Origin: Candidatus Thiodiazotropha endoloripes
GTDB lineage: Bacteria; Pseudomonadota; Gammaproteobacteria; Chromatiales; Chromatiaceae
NCBI GenBank assembly: GCA_001709035.1
Contig: LVKA01000011.1
Location: forward strand, 1,054,001-1,118,000
Direction of reading: 5' to 3'
DNA: 64,000 nt
Made by a program: the position numbers and the translations under genes. Position 1 is the stretch's first letter. Every line of letters starts with the position of its first letter. Below the pieces are notes generated by a model that saw only the letters and a list, made by a program, of their open reading frames with translations, was not told the origin of the DNA and did not search any database. Shown piece after piece: positions 25,522 to 34,149 of the stretch.

Positions 25522-25840
25522 AATAAGACTCGGTAATATCGTCTATAAAGCTCCCTCCCGGATACACGGTAATGGACTGTTTGCCAAGGTATCCATTGCC
25601 AAAGGGGACTACATAGGAACCTATGAGGGCCCGCAAGCGAAGCGGGACGGCACCTATGTGCTTTGGGTGTTTGAAGATGACAAGCAACCGGTCGGCCGTA
25701 GCGGTAGAAATCTGCTTCGCTATCTCAACCATCATGATCAGGGTAATGCTGAATTTGATGGCTTCGATCTGTTCGCACTGAAGGACATCAAAGCCAACGA
25801 AGAGATCACCTTCGATTATGGAGGCTGGGAAGAGGAGTAG
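25508..25840 (+). CDS. SET-domain protein-lysine methyltransferase-like protein
   Basis: 110 residues from ATG 25508, which overlaps the previous gene; an upstream start at 25451 is possible but would overlap more. It is a minimal SET domain: HGNGLFAKVSIAKGDYIG at the N-terminal part, the pseudoknot motif NLLRYLNHHDQGNAEF (NHS-like), and EEITFDYGGW with the conserved catalytic-type tyrosine near the C-terminus. SET enzymes transfer methyl from SAM to lysine. There is no pre-SET or post-SET region. The target in bacteria is unknown; the coupled small protein could be a partner or substrate. Confidence 0.86.
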   Translation: MANSKIRLGNIVYKAPSRIHGNGLFAKVSIAKGDYIGTYEGPQAKRDGTYVLWVFEDDKQPVGRSGRNLLRYLNHHDQGNAEFDGFDLFALKDIKANEEITFDYGGWEEE

Positions 25841-25899
25841 GCTCCCCCTCTCTATCTCGTCTTCGGTTCGGCGACAGGCCCGAGGTCAGCCACCAGCTG

Positions 25900-27669
25900 T
25901 CAGGGATTCAAGGGTATCAGTAGATTCTGTTCGGCTTTATCAGCGGATTGGCTGGCGTCCTTTGCCTCGATCAGCTTCAGAATCTCATAATCCGACCAGC
26001 TGATTTCAGAATTAGGGCTGTAGATGGCCCTCTCCAGAGCATTTACTGCCTTTGCCAGATCCGGATGGCAGCGTCTGGCCAGTCTGCTGAGGTTGTTGGG
26101 CGGGTTGTCGGGCCAGCTGAGCAGAGCCCAGTGGAGCCAGGCATCTCTCGCCGCTTGCCCATCCTTGGCCTGATAGGCCTCGGCCAGCTGCTGCAGGACG
26201 TTTTCCAGCTCTGGCTGAATCGATCTCTGCTGGTTGGGCTCTTTGATTGCCACCGGCTTGGTGGGTTGCTTCTGTCGACTGCTGAACCACCAGGCGCTGA
26301 TTGTTATCAGCCAGGCCAATCCGAACAGGGTGGCCAACCAGGGGAAATCGTCAGCAGACTCCGGGCTGGCGCTGATTGTTTTTTCTACGCTCAGATTCTG
26401 TTCACTGGGTTGTGCTGCGGCCGAATGCTGAGCCTGATTAGCCATCCCGGATGGATTCGGCATAAAACTGATCTCTTTGGCGGGCAATCTGGCAATCTCC
26501 TGCTGGCGGGTCTCGGTATTCCACCAGGGAATCTCGATCGGGGGCAGGGTGTAAGTACCCGGGTCCGTGGCGATCAGGGTCAGGCTCTGCTGCAGTGAAC
26601 TGCTGATACCGGAGCGATTCGGCTTGTCATTCAGATGTGGGCTCTCCGGGTAGAGCTTGAGTCCGCTTGGCATGCTCTGTTCGATGCTTGGCAGATGGTT
26701 CGACATCACTCCGTCGGCGATAATCATCACACGCCGGGTGATCGGATTGCCGGCCAGCGCCATCTCGTCGTCGATACCATTCTCCACAATCTGCAGATTT
26801 TCAGCCGGTAGCCAGCGTTCGCCGGTAAATCCTTGTGGAATTGGCAGTATCTCCAGAGAGACCGGGTTGGATTCAGCTCGAATGATACGCCCGGACTGTT
26901 GATGTGAAGGAAAGCCATTGCTGAAAAAGGAACTGAAGGGATCCCGGCTGCCACCTGAGCGGCCTCGAAATTTGACCCCATTCAGTGTCAGCGTGCCGGT
27001 TTGGCGTGCGAACAGGGCGTAGACTCGCTCCACCACCCGGTAGTCCACCCCATCCTTGCGGCTGCTGTAGCGATCCTCATGGATCAGGCTGATCTGGGTG
27101 TTGTCCAGGGAGGGTACAGGCGGATCCAGGGACTCACCCCGGACTCCCTTGGCCTGGTAGAGCTTGAGGGTCAGCAGGATCTGTTCTTCGAGATAGGCGG
27201 AATCCTTGTTCAGGCTCAGTTCGATCAGTGCCTGCCTGGTTGCCTGTGCCTCCTCCTGGGACTTTTGCTCCACCTGCAGCGGCAGTGGCTGTGTGGTTTG
27301 GTCACCAACCTCGATTGCCGGGATGGTCAAACTGCCGCTGCGTAACGGCAGCAGGGTGAGGTTGAGGGAACGCTTTGACGTCATCTCCCCATTGATTACC
27401 GAGATGCTCTGCTGGGTGGAGCGGCTGAGAATTTCAAAATCCTGCTCTAGGGGGGTGAGATTGGGAGAGAGATCCTCTCCGCCATCGATCTCTATGGTCA
27501 GCCGTACCGGCTGATCCAGGCCGGTTACCTGGTGGGAGAGCCGGCTCTGCACCTGGGCTTGAAGTAAGCCTGCCGGAAGGCACAGCAGAAACACCATCAG
27601 GCGGGCAAGATGAGCGGTGTTGATTGTTAAAAACTCTGGCATAGTCCTGGTTGTATTGCGGTTTTCCAT
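25900..27669 (-). CDS. batD: BatD family membrane protein
   Basis: 589 residues from ATG 27669, with ATG 27642 as an alternative. A signal peptide or anchor (LARLMVFLLCLPAGLLQAQV) precedes repeated beta-sandwich modules typical of BatD (RLSHQVTGLDQPVRLTIEID, then RSLNLTLLPLRSGSLTIPAI). A transmembrane helix follows at about residues 445-465 (WLATLFGLAWLITISAWWF), then a short cytoplasmic tail. BatD belongs to the Bat (Bacteroides aerotolerance) MoxR-associated envelope systems. Here no batA, batB, batC or moxR is next to it, so it is orphaned in this window. Confidence 0.88.
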   Translation of the reverse strand: MENRNTTRTMPEFLTINTAHLARLMVFLLCLPAGLLQAQVQSRLSHQVTGLDQPVRLTIEIDGGEDLSPNLTPLEQDFEILSRSTQQSISVINGEMTSKRSLNLTLLPLRSGSLTIPAIEVGDQTTQPLPLQVEQKSQEEAQATRQALIELSLNKDSAYLEEQILLTLKLYQAKGVRGESLDPPVPSLDNTQISLIHEDRYSSRKDGVDYRVVERVYALFARQTGTLTLNGVKFRGRSGGSRDPFSSFFSNGFPSHQQSGRIIRAESNPVSLEILPIPQGFTGERWLPAENLQIVENGIDDEMALAGNPITRRVMIIADGVMSNHLPSIEQSMPSGLKLYPESPHLNDKPNRSGISSSLQQSLTLIATDPGTYTLPPIEIPWWNTETRQQEIARLPAKEISFMPNPSGMANQAQHSAAAQPSEQNLSVEKTISASPESADDFPWLATLFGLAWLITISAWWFSSRQKQPTKPVAIKEPNQQRSIQPELENVLQQLAEAYQAKDGQAARDAWLHWALLSWPDNPPNNLSRLARRCHPDLAKAVNALERAIYSPNSEISWSDYEILKLIEAKDASQSADKAEQNLLIPLNP

Positions 27670-27960
27670 CCTACCCGGCTGCTGGCTGGTATGCTGTGGA
27701 AACCCTCTGTTTCAGCACTACCGGGTTGCAGCGGGGTGACTGTGAGTGTTGCTTAAAGACCTGCACAGGCACAACTCAGGCTCGCTTGCCCTATAATCGT
27801 GCATTCGTGACAGGTTCAAGGTCACCCCTTTAGATGGGGGTGGCAAACATAAGTTTCCAATGGATTTTACAGAGTTTTTACTCTGATATCCTTAGGCCGT
27901 TAGGTATCGCACAGAACGACTCTGAAACGGAAATATCGTGCCAGGCAGAATAATAACTCA

Positions 27961-29694
27961 GTGAAAATCCAAGCAAGAAATCAACCGTCAGAGCCTCACC
28001 GGTTTTCAGCAGAGATCCACCCGGTGCTGCAGCGGATCTACCATGCCAGGGGTTTGACCCGGCAGGAAGAGCTCGACCTGGCCCTGTCACAACTCTGTCC
28101 AGTGTCCCGGCTGAAAGGGGTGGAAGCCGCAGCTGAGCTACTGTTCGAGACCATCCGTGCTGGAGAGCCCATTGTCATTATCGGCGATTATGATGCAGAT
28201 GGGGCGACCAGTACCGCACTCTCGGTGCTCGCTCTGCAGGCATTCGGTAGTGATAAGGTCTCCTATCTGGTGCCCAACCGGTTCGAGTTCGGCTATGGCC
28301 TGAGTCCGGAAATTGTCGACCTGGCCTCACCACGCAGTCCAGGTCTGATTGTGACTGTGGATAACGGCATTTCCAGTCTCAGTGGGGTTGAGCGGGCCAA
28401 CTCTCTGGACATTCCGGTTTTGATCACCGACCACCATCTGCCGGGGCAACAGCTGCCTGAGGCCGCCGTGATCGTCAATCCGAACCAGACGGATGACGAT
28501 TTTCCCAGCCCCTATCTGGCCGGTGTTGGGGTGATCTTCTACGTGATGATTGCGCTCTACAATCTGCTTAAAACCAATGACTGGTTTCAGCAGCAGGGGC
28601 TGAAACACCCGCAACCGGCAGATTGGCTCGATCTGGTCGCATTGGGCACCATCAGCGACCTGGTGCCGCTGGACCGAAATAACCGGATACTGGTTTCGCA
28701 AGGCTTGAAACGGATTCGCGCCGGACGCTGCAGGCCCGGAATTCTGGCGCTGTTGGCCGTGGCCAAGCGCAACTATCAGCGTGTGGTCGCTTCAGACATG
28801 GGTTTCGCCGTGGGTCCCAGGCTGAATGCCGCCGGTCGTCTCGACGATATGGGGTTGGGTATCGAGTGTCTGTTGAGTGAAGGTATTGATTCGGCCACCG
28901 CCATCGCGGCCGAACTGGACCGGCTCAACCATGCCAGACGGGCGATCGAGCAACAGATGAAGCAGCAGGCAGAGAGCCTGTTGCAGCAGCAGCTGCCATC
29001 TGCCGACGGTGTCCTGGCCCAGGGTTTGTGTCTCTACGAAAAGAGCTGGCATCAGGGGGTGATCGGGATTCTCGCATCGAGGATCAAGGAGCAGTATCAT
29101 CGCCCGGTAATCGCTTTTGCAGATGCCGGCTCCGGGATAATCAAGGGTTCGGCCCGCTCCATTGCCGGGCTGCACATACGCGACTTACTTGAGCGCATCG
29201 ACAGCGTCAATCCCGGTCTGATCAAACGCTTTGGTGGCCATGCGATGGCCGCTGGTTTGAGTCTCTCTGCGGAAAGGTTTGACGATTTTAAACACGCCTT
29301 TGAGCAAACGCTTGAACAGCAGCTGGATCCCCAGTTGCTCGAGGGGGTTATACTGACCGACGGTGTTCTCAGCCAGGAGGAGATGAATCTCAGTCTGGCG
29401 GAACAGATCCGCGCCGGTGGTCCCTGGGGGCAGGGATTTCCTGAGCCGATGTTTGAGGGGCGGTTTGCGGTGAAGCAGCAGAGAGTGGTTGCCGAGCACC
29501 ATCTGAAGCTGGTGCTGGGGGATGACAGTGGTGAGTGGCTGATCGATGCCATTGCCTTCAATCAGCCACCGCTGTCTGATCCTGCCGGGCAGGTGTTGCT
29601 GGCCTACCGACTGGATGTGAACGAATTTCGTGGTCAGAAGAGCGCGCAATTGATTGTGGAGAAGATAGCATCGACATTCGAGACGACGAACTAG
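27961..29694 (+). CDS. recJ: single-stranded-DNA-specific exonuclease RecJ
   Basis: 577 residues starting at GTG 27961. DHH-family motifs are present: IVIIGDYDADGATSTALS (metal-binding Asp cluster, about residues 71-88) and ITDHHLPG (about 155-162), plus the DHHA1 glycine-rich segment RFGGHAMAAGLSLS. RecJ degrades single-stranded DNA 5' to 3' in recombination and mismatch repair. The 3' end overlaps the deduced start of darP by about 25 bp, giving a recJ-darP unit. Confidence 0.96.
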   Translation: MKIQARNQPSEPHRFSAEIHPVLQRIYHARGLTRQEELDLALSQLCPVSRLKGVEAAAELLFETIRAGEPIVIIGDYDADGATSTALSVLALQAFGSDKVSYLVPNRFEFGYGLSPEIVDLASPRSPGLIVTVDNGISSLSGVERANSLDIPVLITDHHLPGQQLPEAAVIVNPNQTDDDFPSPYLAGVGVIFYVMIALYNLLKTNDWFQQQGLKHPQPADWLDLVALGTISDLVPLDRNNRILVSQGLKRIRAGRCRPGILALLAVAKRNYQRVVASDMGFAVGPRLNAAGRLDDMGLGIECLLSEGIDSATAIAAELDRLNHARRAIEQQMKQQAESLLQQQLPSADGVLAQGLCLYEKSWHQGVIGILASRIKEQYHRPVIAFADAGSGIIKGSARSIAGLHIRDLLERIDSVNPGLIKRFGGHAMAAGLSLSAERFDDFKHAFEQTLEQQLDPQLLEGVILTDGVLSQEEMNLSLAEQIRAGGPWGQGFPEPMFEGRFAVKQQRVVAEHHLKLVLGDDSGEWLIDAIAFNQPPLSDPAGQVLLAYRLDVNEFRGQKSAQLIVEKIASTFETTN

Positions 29695-30179
29695 AGCAGG
29701 ACGAGGGGCCGAGCAAAAGCGAGATCAAACGTGAAATGCTCGCCCTGCAGAAACTGGGTGAGCGGTTGACCGGTCTGTCAGCGACCCAGCTGGGTAGAAT
29801 GCCACTGAGTGAAACCATGTTGGCCGCCCTGGCGGAGGCAAAACGGATCAAATCGCTGAATGCCCTGCGCAGGCACTACCGGCGCCTGGGTAAACTGTTG
29901 CAACAGGAAGATCTGGATGCGATCCACCAGGTGGTGGATGAGCTGGACAATAAACATCAGGCATCGGTTGCAAAGTTTCACAATCTCGAGCGTTGGCGGG
30001 ATCGCCTGATCGAGGGGGACAGCGAAGCGTTCGGTGCTTTTCTGGCGGAGTATCAAAATGCCGACCGTCAACATCTTCGACAGCTGATTCAAGCGGCCAA
30101 GCGGGAGCAGGAGAAGGGTGGTTCCCCTCAGGCCTTCCGCAAATTGTTCAAGTATCTGCGAGAAGTGTCCGGGCTATAG
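29670..30179 (+). CDS. darP: ribosome-associated protein DarP (YjgA/DUF615), non-canonical start
   Basis: The first ATG in frame is 29736 (147 residues), but the conserved family segment SKSEIKRE lies upstream of it, encoded at about 29712-29735. The frame is open back to a stop at 29577 and contains no ATG, GTG or TTG before 29736. GGAGAAG at 29658-29664 is ideally placed for ATC 29670, which gives 169 residues, near the usual length of about 170-185. I therefore annotate 29670, by inference. DarP takes part in late 50S ribosomal subunit assembly. The C-terminus (DRQHLRQLIQAAKREQEK) matches the family. Confidence 0.82.
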   Translation: MDIRDDELEQDEGPSKSEIKREMLALQKLGERLTGLSATQLGRMPLSETMLAALAEAKRIKSLNALRRHYRRLGKLLQQEDLDAIHQVVDELDNKHQASVAKFHNLERWRDRLIEGDSEAFGAFLAEYQNADRQHLRQLIQAAKREQEKGGSPQAFRKLFKYLREVSGL

Positions 30180-30307
30180 TGTCCCTGTCATGGAATCTCT
30201 CCTATTCAGTTGGTCAGTACCAGGTGATCCGGCCACTGCAGGAACCGCAATGTCCTATTGGCGGTGCCGTCAGTCAAACCAGTTGAGCCACTTGCCGGCA
30301 TAAGGAG

Positions 30308-31201
30308 TCAGAGCCCGCTTGAGCTCGCGCTCCTTAGAGACTCGGTCCGCCATCTTGGAATCGCCCATTGCCAGAGTGCTTCCGGGCTCTCCGGCTGCTC
30401 CGGAGGCAGTGGCTGTTGCAGGAAGGCAAGGACACTGAGCAGGGAGTTCAGGGGATCTTTCGGCTCCACCGGCCTGTCCCGATCCTGTTTACTCAGTTTA
30501 CGCCCACTTTGATCGACTGCCAGCGGCAGGTGTAGATAGTTGGGTTGCTCCAAGCCGAGCAGCTGTTGCAGGTAGCACTGCCTGGGGGTTGAGCTGAGCA
30601 GGTCGGCGCCACGCACCACATCGGTGATTTTCTGCCAGGCATCATCCACCACCACGGCCAGCTGGTAGGCGTGATAGCCATCCACCCGTCTGATCACGAA
30701 ATCGCCGATCTCTGTTCCAGGATTCTGCCGAAACTTCCCCTGCAATCTGTCTTCTACCAGGATTTCCCGATCCTCGGTCACCAGCCGGATGCTGTTTGTG
30801 TCAATGCCCGGTTTTTTTTCGGATCGACAGGTTCCCGGGTAGATCGGGCCTTCCGGGCCGATCCGAGCACGTTCACGAATCTCTTTACGGGAGCAGCTGC
30901 AGGGATAGGCCAGGTCAGCGGCAAGCAATTGTTCAACCACTTCGGCATAGCTTGCCGTGCGCCGGCTCTGATAGATCACCTCGCCATCCCAGTGCAGAGC
31001 GAAAGCCTCGAGGCTGGAGAGGATCTCCGCTGCGGACCCGGGGATTTCCCGGGTACGATCCAGGTCTTCAATTCTCACCAGCCACTCACCTTTGTGATGG
31101 CGGGCATCGAGAAAGCTGCCAACGGCAGCGACCAGGGAGCCGAAATGGAGTTTTCCCGTCGGTGATGGCGCAAAGCGTCCCCGATAGGTGCTACGGCTCA
31201 T
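30308..31201 (-). CDS. gluQ: glutamyl-Q tRNA(Asp) synthetase
   Basis: 297 residues, about the expected size for a truncated GluRS paralogue. The class I signature is GRFAPSPTGKLHFGSL (HIGH-type motif at H19) and the KMSKS-like motif reads GRKLSKQDRD. A zinc site is suggested by CSCSRKEI and the later YPGTC. The enzyme activates glutamate and attaches it to queuosine at the wobble position of tRNA(Asp). It lies downstream of dksA on the same strand, as in many gammaproteobacteria, with a strong terminator between them. Confidence 0.95.
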   Translation of the reverse strand: MSRSTYRGRFAPSPTGKLHFGSLVAAVGSFLDARHHKGEWLVRIEDLDRTREIPGSAAEILSSLEAFALHWDGEVIYQSRRTASYAEVVEQLLAADLAYPCSCSRKEIRERARIGPEGPIYPGTCRSEKKPGIDTNSIRLVTEDREILVEDRLQGKFRQNPGTEIGDFVIRRVDGYHAYQLAVVVDDAWQKITDVVRGADLLSSTPRQCYLQQLLGLEQPNYLHLPLAVDQSGRKLSKQDRDRPVEPKDPLNSLLSVLAFLQQPLPPEQPESPEALWQWAIPRWRTESLRSASSSGL

Positions 31202-31220
31202 CGTCCCCTATCCATAACGC

Positions 31221-31247
31221 AAAAAACCGGCTTGCGCCGGTTTTTTT
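31221..31247. terminator. bidirectional intrinsic terminator downstream of dksA
   Basis: AAAAAACCGGC-TTGC-GCCGGTTTTTTT forms a GC stem with A and T tracts on each side. On the minus strand it ends dksA transcription before gluQ; read-through would be required for gluQ expression from the dksA promoter. Confidence 0.85.
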
Positions 31248-31269
31248 ACTGGAAAAAACCTGATCAGCG

Positions 31270-31710
31270 TCAGCCCATCTGTTTTTCACGAATCTCATCT
31301 AACGTCTTACAGTCTATGCAGAGGGTGGCAGTCGGCCTGGCCTCCAGCCGGCGGATGCCGATCTCGATGCCGCAGGACTCGCAATAGCCATACTCTTTGT
31401 TATCGATCTGCTCCAAGGCTTCATCGATTTTCTTGATCAGTTTCCTCTCCCGATCCCTTGTACGCAGCTCAAGACTGAATTCAGACTCCTGGGTGGCGCG
31501 GTCATTCGGGTCAGGGAAATTGGCAGCCTCATCCTGCATATGGTGAACCGTACGGTCGACCTCCTGCATCAGATTGGCTTTCCAAGCAGCAAGTATGGAG
31601 CGGAAATGGTTCTCCTGCCCCTCACTCATATACTCTTCACCCTTAGCGGGTTCATAGGGATCGATGCCGAAGGATCCAGCTCCTTTAGCTGTGGCTTTCT
31701 TCTGGGCCAT
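31270..31710 (-). CDS. dksA: RNA polymerase-binding transcription factor DksA
   Basis: 146 residues. The coiled-coil region carries [16 protein letters not shown] with the functional Asp-x-x-Asp-type tip (DPND), and the C-terminal zinc finger has C110, C113, C131 and C134 (YGYCESCG ... LCIDC). DksA inserts into the secondary channel of RNA polymerase and works with ppGpp in the stringent response. ATG 31710 follows AAGAGGT at good spacing. The rpsB promoter in this window has a GC-rich discriminator, the type of target DksA represses. Confidence 0.96.
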   Translation of the reverse strand: MAQKKATAKGAGSFGIDPYEPAKGEEYMSEGQENHFRSILAAWKANLMQEVDRTVHHMQDEAANFPDPNDRATQESEFSLELRTRDRERKLIKKIDEALEQIDNKEYGYCESCGIEIGIRRLEARPTATLCIDCKTLDEIREKQMG

Positions 31711-32190
31711 TCATGGTACCTCTTACGTGAAGGCGCATATCTATACCAGAAAGGGGAGAACGACACAATACATGGTTAAACCAGAATCAAGAATCGGGCA
31801 CTGAGTTGGTGCACAGGGCGCTCATCCGTGTAAGGCGATTAACAGCCAATTGCGAAGTTCTCTCTTCCATCAATAAGGTTGGCCAAAATTCAGAAAAAAT
31901 AAAGGTAGAGCAGGAATAACATTCCCTGTAGATGCTTCGTTGTTGATCTAGAGCAGGCATTTGCGTCATTTGTTATCGATGGATTGAGCCGCTGAATGAC
32001 CGGATTACTTCGGTACATTCGGCGGAATATCCGGGAGGTAATCGAGAAAAATGCTAAACCCTGACACTTAGCGGGGAAATCGCAGCATCAATTACCCCAC
32101 TTGATCATGTGCGAGCAACTCCGGTTTTGTTGTTACACTATTCCGCCATCGGGGTACTCATCCCGGGTTGTACATGATGAAGGTGTGAAA
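31711..32190. other. 480-bp gap between divergent dksA and cbbY
   Basis: No credible coding frame is seen on either strand. Both flanking genes are transcribed away from it, so it should hold two promoters, but I cannot name -35/-10 pairs with confidence. It has no repeats of the families found elsewhere in the window. Confidence 0.4.
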
Positions 32191-32964
32191 ATGGCTGAAT
32201 TAGAGGCATTGATATTTGATGTGGACGGCACCCTTGCCGACACCGAGAGAGATGGTCATAGGGTCGCGTTCAATCTGGCATTCAAAGAGGCCGGACTGGA
32301 TTGGGAGTGGTCTGTGGAGCTGTATGGAAAACTGCTTGCGGTAACCGGCGGCAAGGAGCGTATCCGCCACTATCTGACAAACTACAATACCGCTTTTCAA
32401 GGTCCGGCGGAGCTGGATCAGTTCATAGCCGGGCTGCACGCCGCAAAAACCGAGCACTACACCAGGATGCTTGCGGAGGGCATGATTCCTGTGCGAAACG
32501 GTGTCAAAAGGTTACTGCAGGAGGCGAGAGAGCAGGGTATGCGCCTGGCAATCGCCACCACCACCACACCGGCAAATGTCAGTGCGCTGCTGCAGCACAG
32601 TCTGGATCCGCACGCGGAATCCTGGTTTGAAGTGATTGCGGCAGGCGATATCGTACCAGCGAAAAAACCGGCGCCGGATATCTATATCTGGGCCATGCAG
32701 CAGATGAAGTTGAAGCCACAGGTCTGTATGGCATTCGAGGATTCCCATAATGGGGTTCAGTCGGCGAGTCGCGCCTCGATTGATACCATTCTGGTGACGA
32801 CCAATGGCTATACCGTGGAGGATGATTTTACCGGCGCCAGCCTGATCATCGACCAGCTGGGTGAACCTGATCAGCCTTTCCAGCGCCTGAACGGCAGTGT
32901 CGGTGATTTCAGTTACACCAATATCGAGATGCTGCGAGCACTCCATGGACTTGGTGTGAAATGA
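32191..32964 (+). CDS. cbbY: HAD-family phosphatase, CbbY-like
   Basis: 257 residues from ATG 32191, with AAGGTG upstream. HAD motifs: FDVDGTLADTE with nucleophile D10 and acid/base D12, IATTTTPAN (motif II), KKPAPDIY (motif III) and FEDSHNGVQSA (motif IV). The cap segment YGKLLAVTGGKERIRHYL closely matches CbbY proteins. The Rhodobacter enzyme hydrolyses xylulose-1,5-bisphosphate, an inhibitor of Rubisco. Its presence is compatible with Calvin-cycle metabolism, but no Rubisco is in the window. It overlaps the next gene by 4 bp (ATGA). Confidence 0.88.
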   Translation: MAELEALIFDVDGTLADTERDGHRVAFNLAFKEAGLDWEWSVELYGKLLAVTGGKERIRHYLTNYNTAFQGPAELDQFIAGLHAAKTEHYTRMLAEGMIPVRNGVKRLLQEAREQGMRLAIATTTTPANVSALLQHSLDPHAESWFEVIAAGDIVPAKKPAPDIYIWAMQQMKLKPQVCMAFEDSHNGVQSASRASIDTILVTTNGYTVEDDFTGASLIIDQLGEPDQPFQRLNGSVGDFSYTNIEMLRALHGLGVK

Positions 32965-34118
32965 CCGAGATCGCCAGGCGCATGGCGCAAATCGCGCCAT
33001 TTCACGTGATGGATCTGCTGGCAAAAGCGCGTCAGCTGGAGGCTCAGGGCCGTTCGATCATCCATATGGAGATCGGTGAACCCGACTATCCAACCCCGGA
33101 ACCGGTGGTTGCGGCAGCGCAGAGGGCCCTCAGCGGCGGCAATGTCCACTATACCCCGGCTACCGGCTTGCCGCAGTTGCGTGAGAAGATTGCCGCCTAC
33201 TATAAAAGCAAATATCGGGTCGATGTGGACCCGCATCAGGTGATCGTGACACCCGGCTCATCCGGTGCGTTGCAGTTGTTGATGAATGTGCTGATCAATC
33301 CGGGGGAATCGGTTCTTATGGCCGATCCCGGATACCCCTGCAATCGCCATTTTGTTTCGATGGTCGATGGGATACCCGTGGGGGTGCCGGTCGGGGAGGA
33401 GAGCGCCTACCAATTGACCGCCGACTTGGTGGAGCAGGCCTGGCGGGATGACACCAAAGCGGTTCTGATCGCCTCTCCCTCCAATCCCACCGGTACATTG
33501 CTGGCTGAAGCCGAGCTGCGACAGCTGTATGACAAGGTGACCGAATTGGGTGGTGTACTGATCGTTGACGAGATCTATCTGGGCCTGACCTACGGTGTTG
33601 AAGCAAATACCGCCCTGGATATCAGTTCCGAGATCTGCGTGATCAGCAGTTTTTCAAAATATTTCTCCATGACCGGCTGGCGATTGGGTTGGATGGTTGC
33701 CCCCGAGGAGATGATCGATCCACTCGATCGTTTGGCGCAAAACATGTTTCTCTCTGCACCAACCCTGTCGCAGATGGCCGCCTTGAGTGCCTTTTCTCCA
33801 GAGGTGATTTCGATTCTGGAGCAGCGACGCCTGGCCTTCCAGCAGCGGCGGGATTTTCTGCTGCCGGCACTGCGGGAGCTGGGTTTCTCTCTGCCGGTGA
33901 CCCCCCAAGGTGCATTCTATCTCTATGCCGGCTGTGGAGAGCACGCCAGTGACAGTCAAAAGCTGGCCCAACAGCTGCTCAATGAGGCAGGCGTTGCCGT
34001 CACCCCGGGTCTCGATTTCGGTTTCAACCGGCCTGAATCCTATTTGAGATTTGCCTATACCACTGCAATGGATCAGCTGCAGGAAGGGGTGCAACGGATC
34101 GCCCGTTTTCTTGCCTAG
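32961..34118 (+). CDS. pyridoxal-phosphate-dependent aminotransferase (class I/II)
   Basis: 385 residues of the AspC/AlaT-like fold. Visible are the substrate-side MEIGEPDYPTP, the cofactor-loop TPGSSGALQLLMN, ASPSNPTGTLL, the PLP-binding VDEIY aspartate strand, and the Schiff-base lysine in SSFSKYFSMTGWRLGW. The exact amino donor is not readable from sequence. The start codon overlaps the cbbY stop (ATGA), so the pair is co-translated. It ends 31 bp before the converging cysZ stop. Confidence 0.92.
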   Translation: MTEIARRMAQIAPFHVMDLLAKARQLEAQGRSIIHMEIGEPDYPTPEPVVAAAQRALSGGNVHYTPATGLPQLREKIAAYYKSKYRVDVDPHQVIVTPGSSGALQLLMNVLINPGESVLMADPGYPCNRHFVSMVDGIPVGVPVGEESAYQLTADLVEQAWRDDTKAVLIASPSNPTGTLLAEAELRQLYDKVTELGGVLIVDEIYLGLTYGVEANTALDISSEICVISSFSKYFSMTGWRLGWMVAPEEMIDPLDRLAQNMFLSAPTLSQMAALSAFSPEVISILEQRRLAFQQRRDFLLPALRELGFSLPVTPQGAFYLYAGCGEHASDSQKLAQQLLNEAGVAVTPGLDFGFNRPESYLRFAYTTAMDQLQEGVQRIARFLA

Positions 34119-34149
34119 TGGCCCACTAGGGCCTGTTCACAGGCGCAGG

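Noticed and set aside
27821-27850. GGTTCAAG-like sequence and CACCCC/GGGGTG hairpin upstream of recJ, considered as tRNA T-arm or terminator
   Set aside because: No acceptor, D or anticodon arms surround it and no T-run follows the hairpin.
34125-34140. possible MITE end ACTAGGGCCTGTTCAC
   Set aside because: Only about 13 bases match the terminal repeat before it diverges; too short to call as a feature, mentioned only as a family hint.
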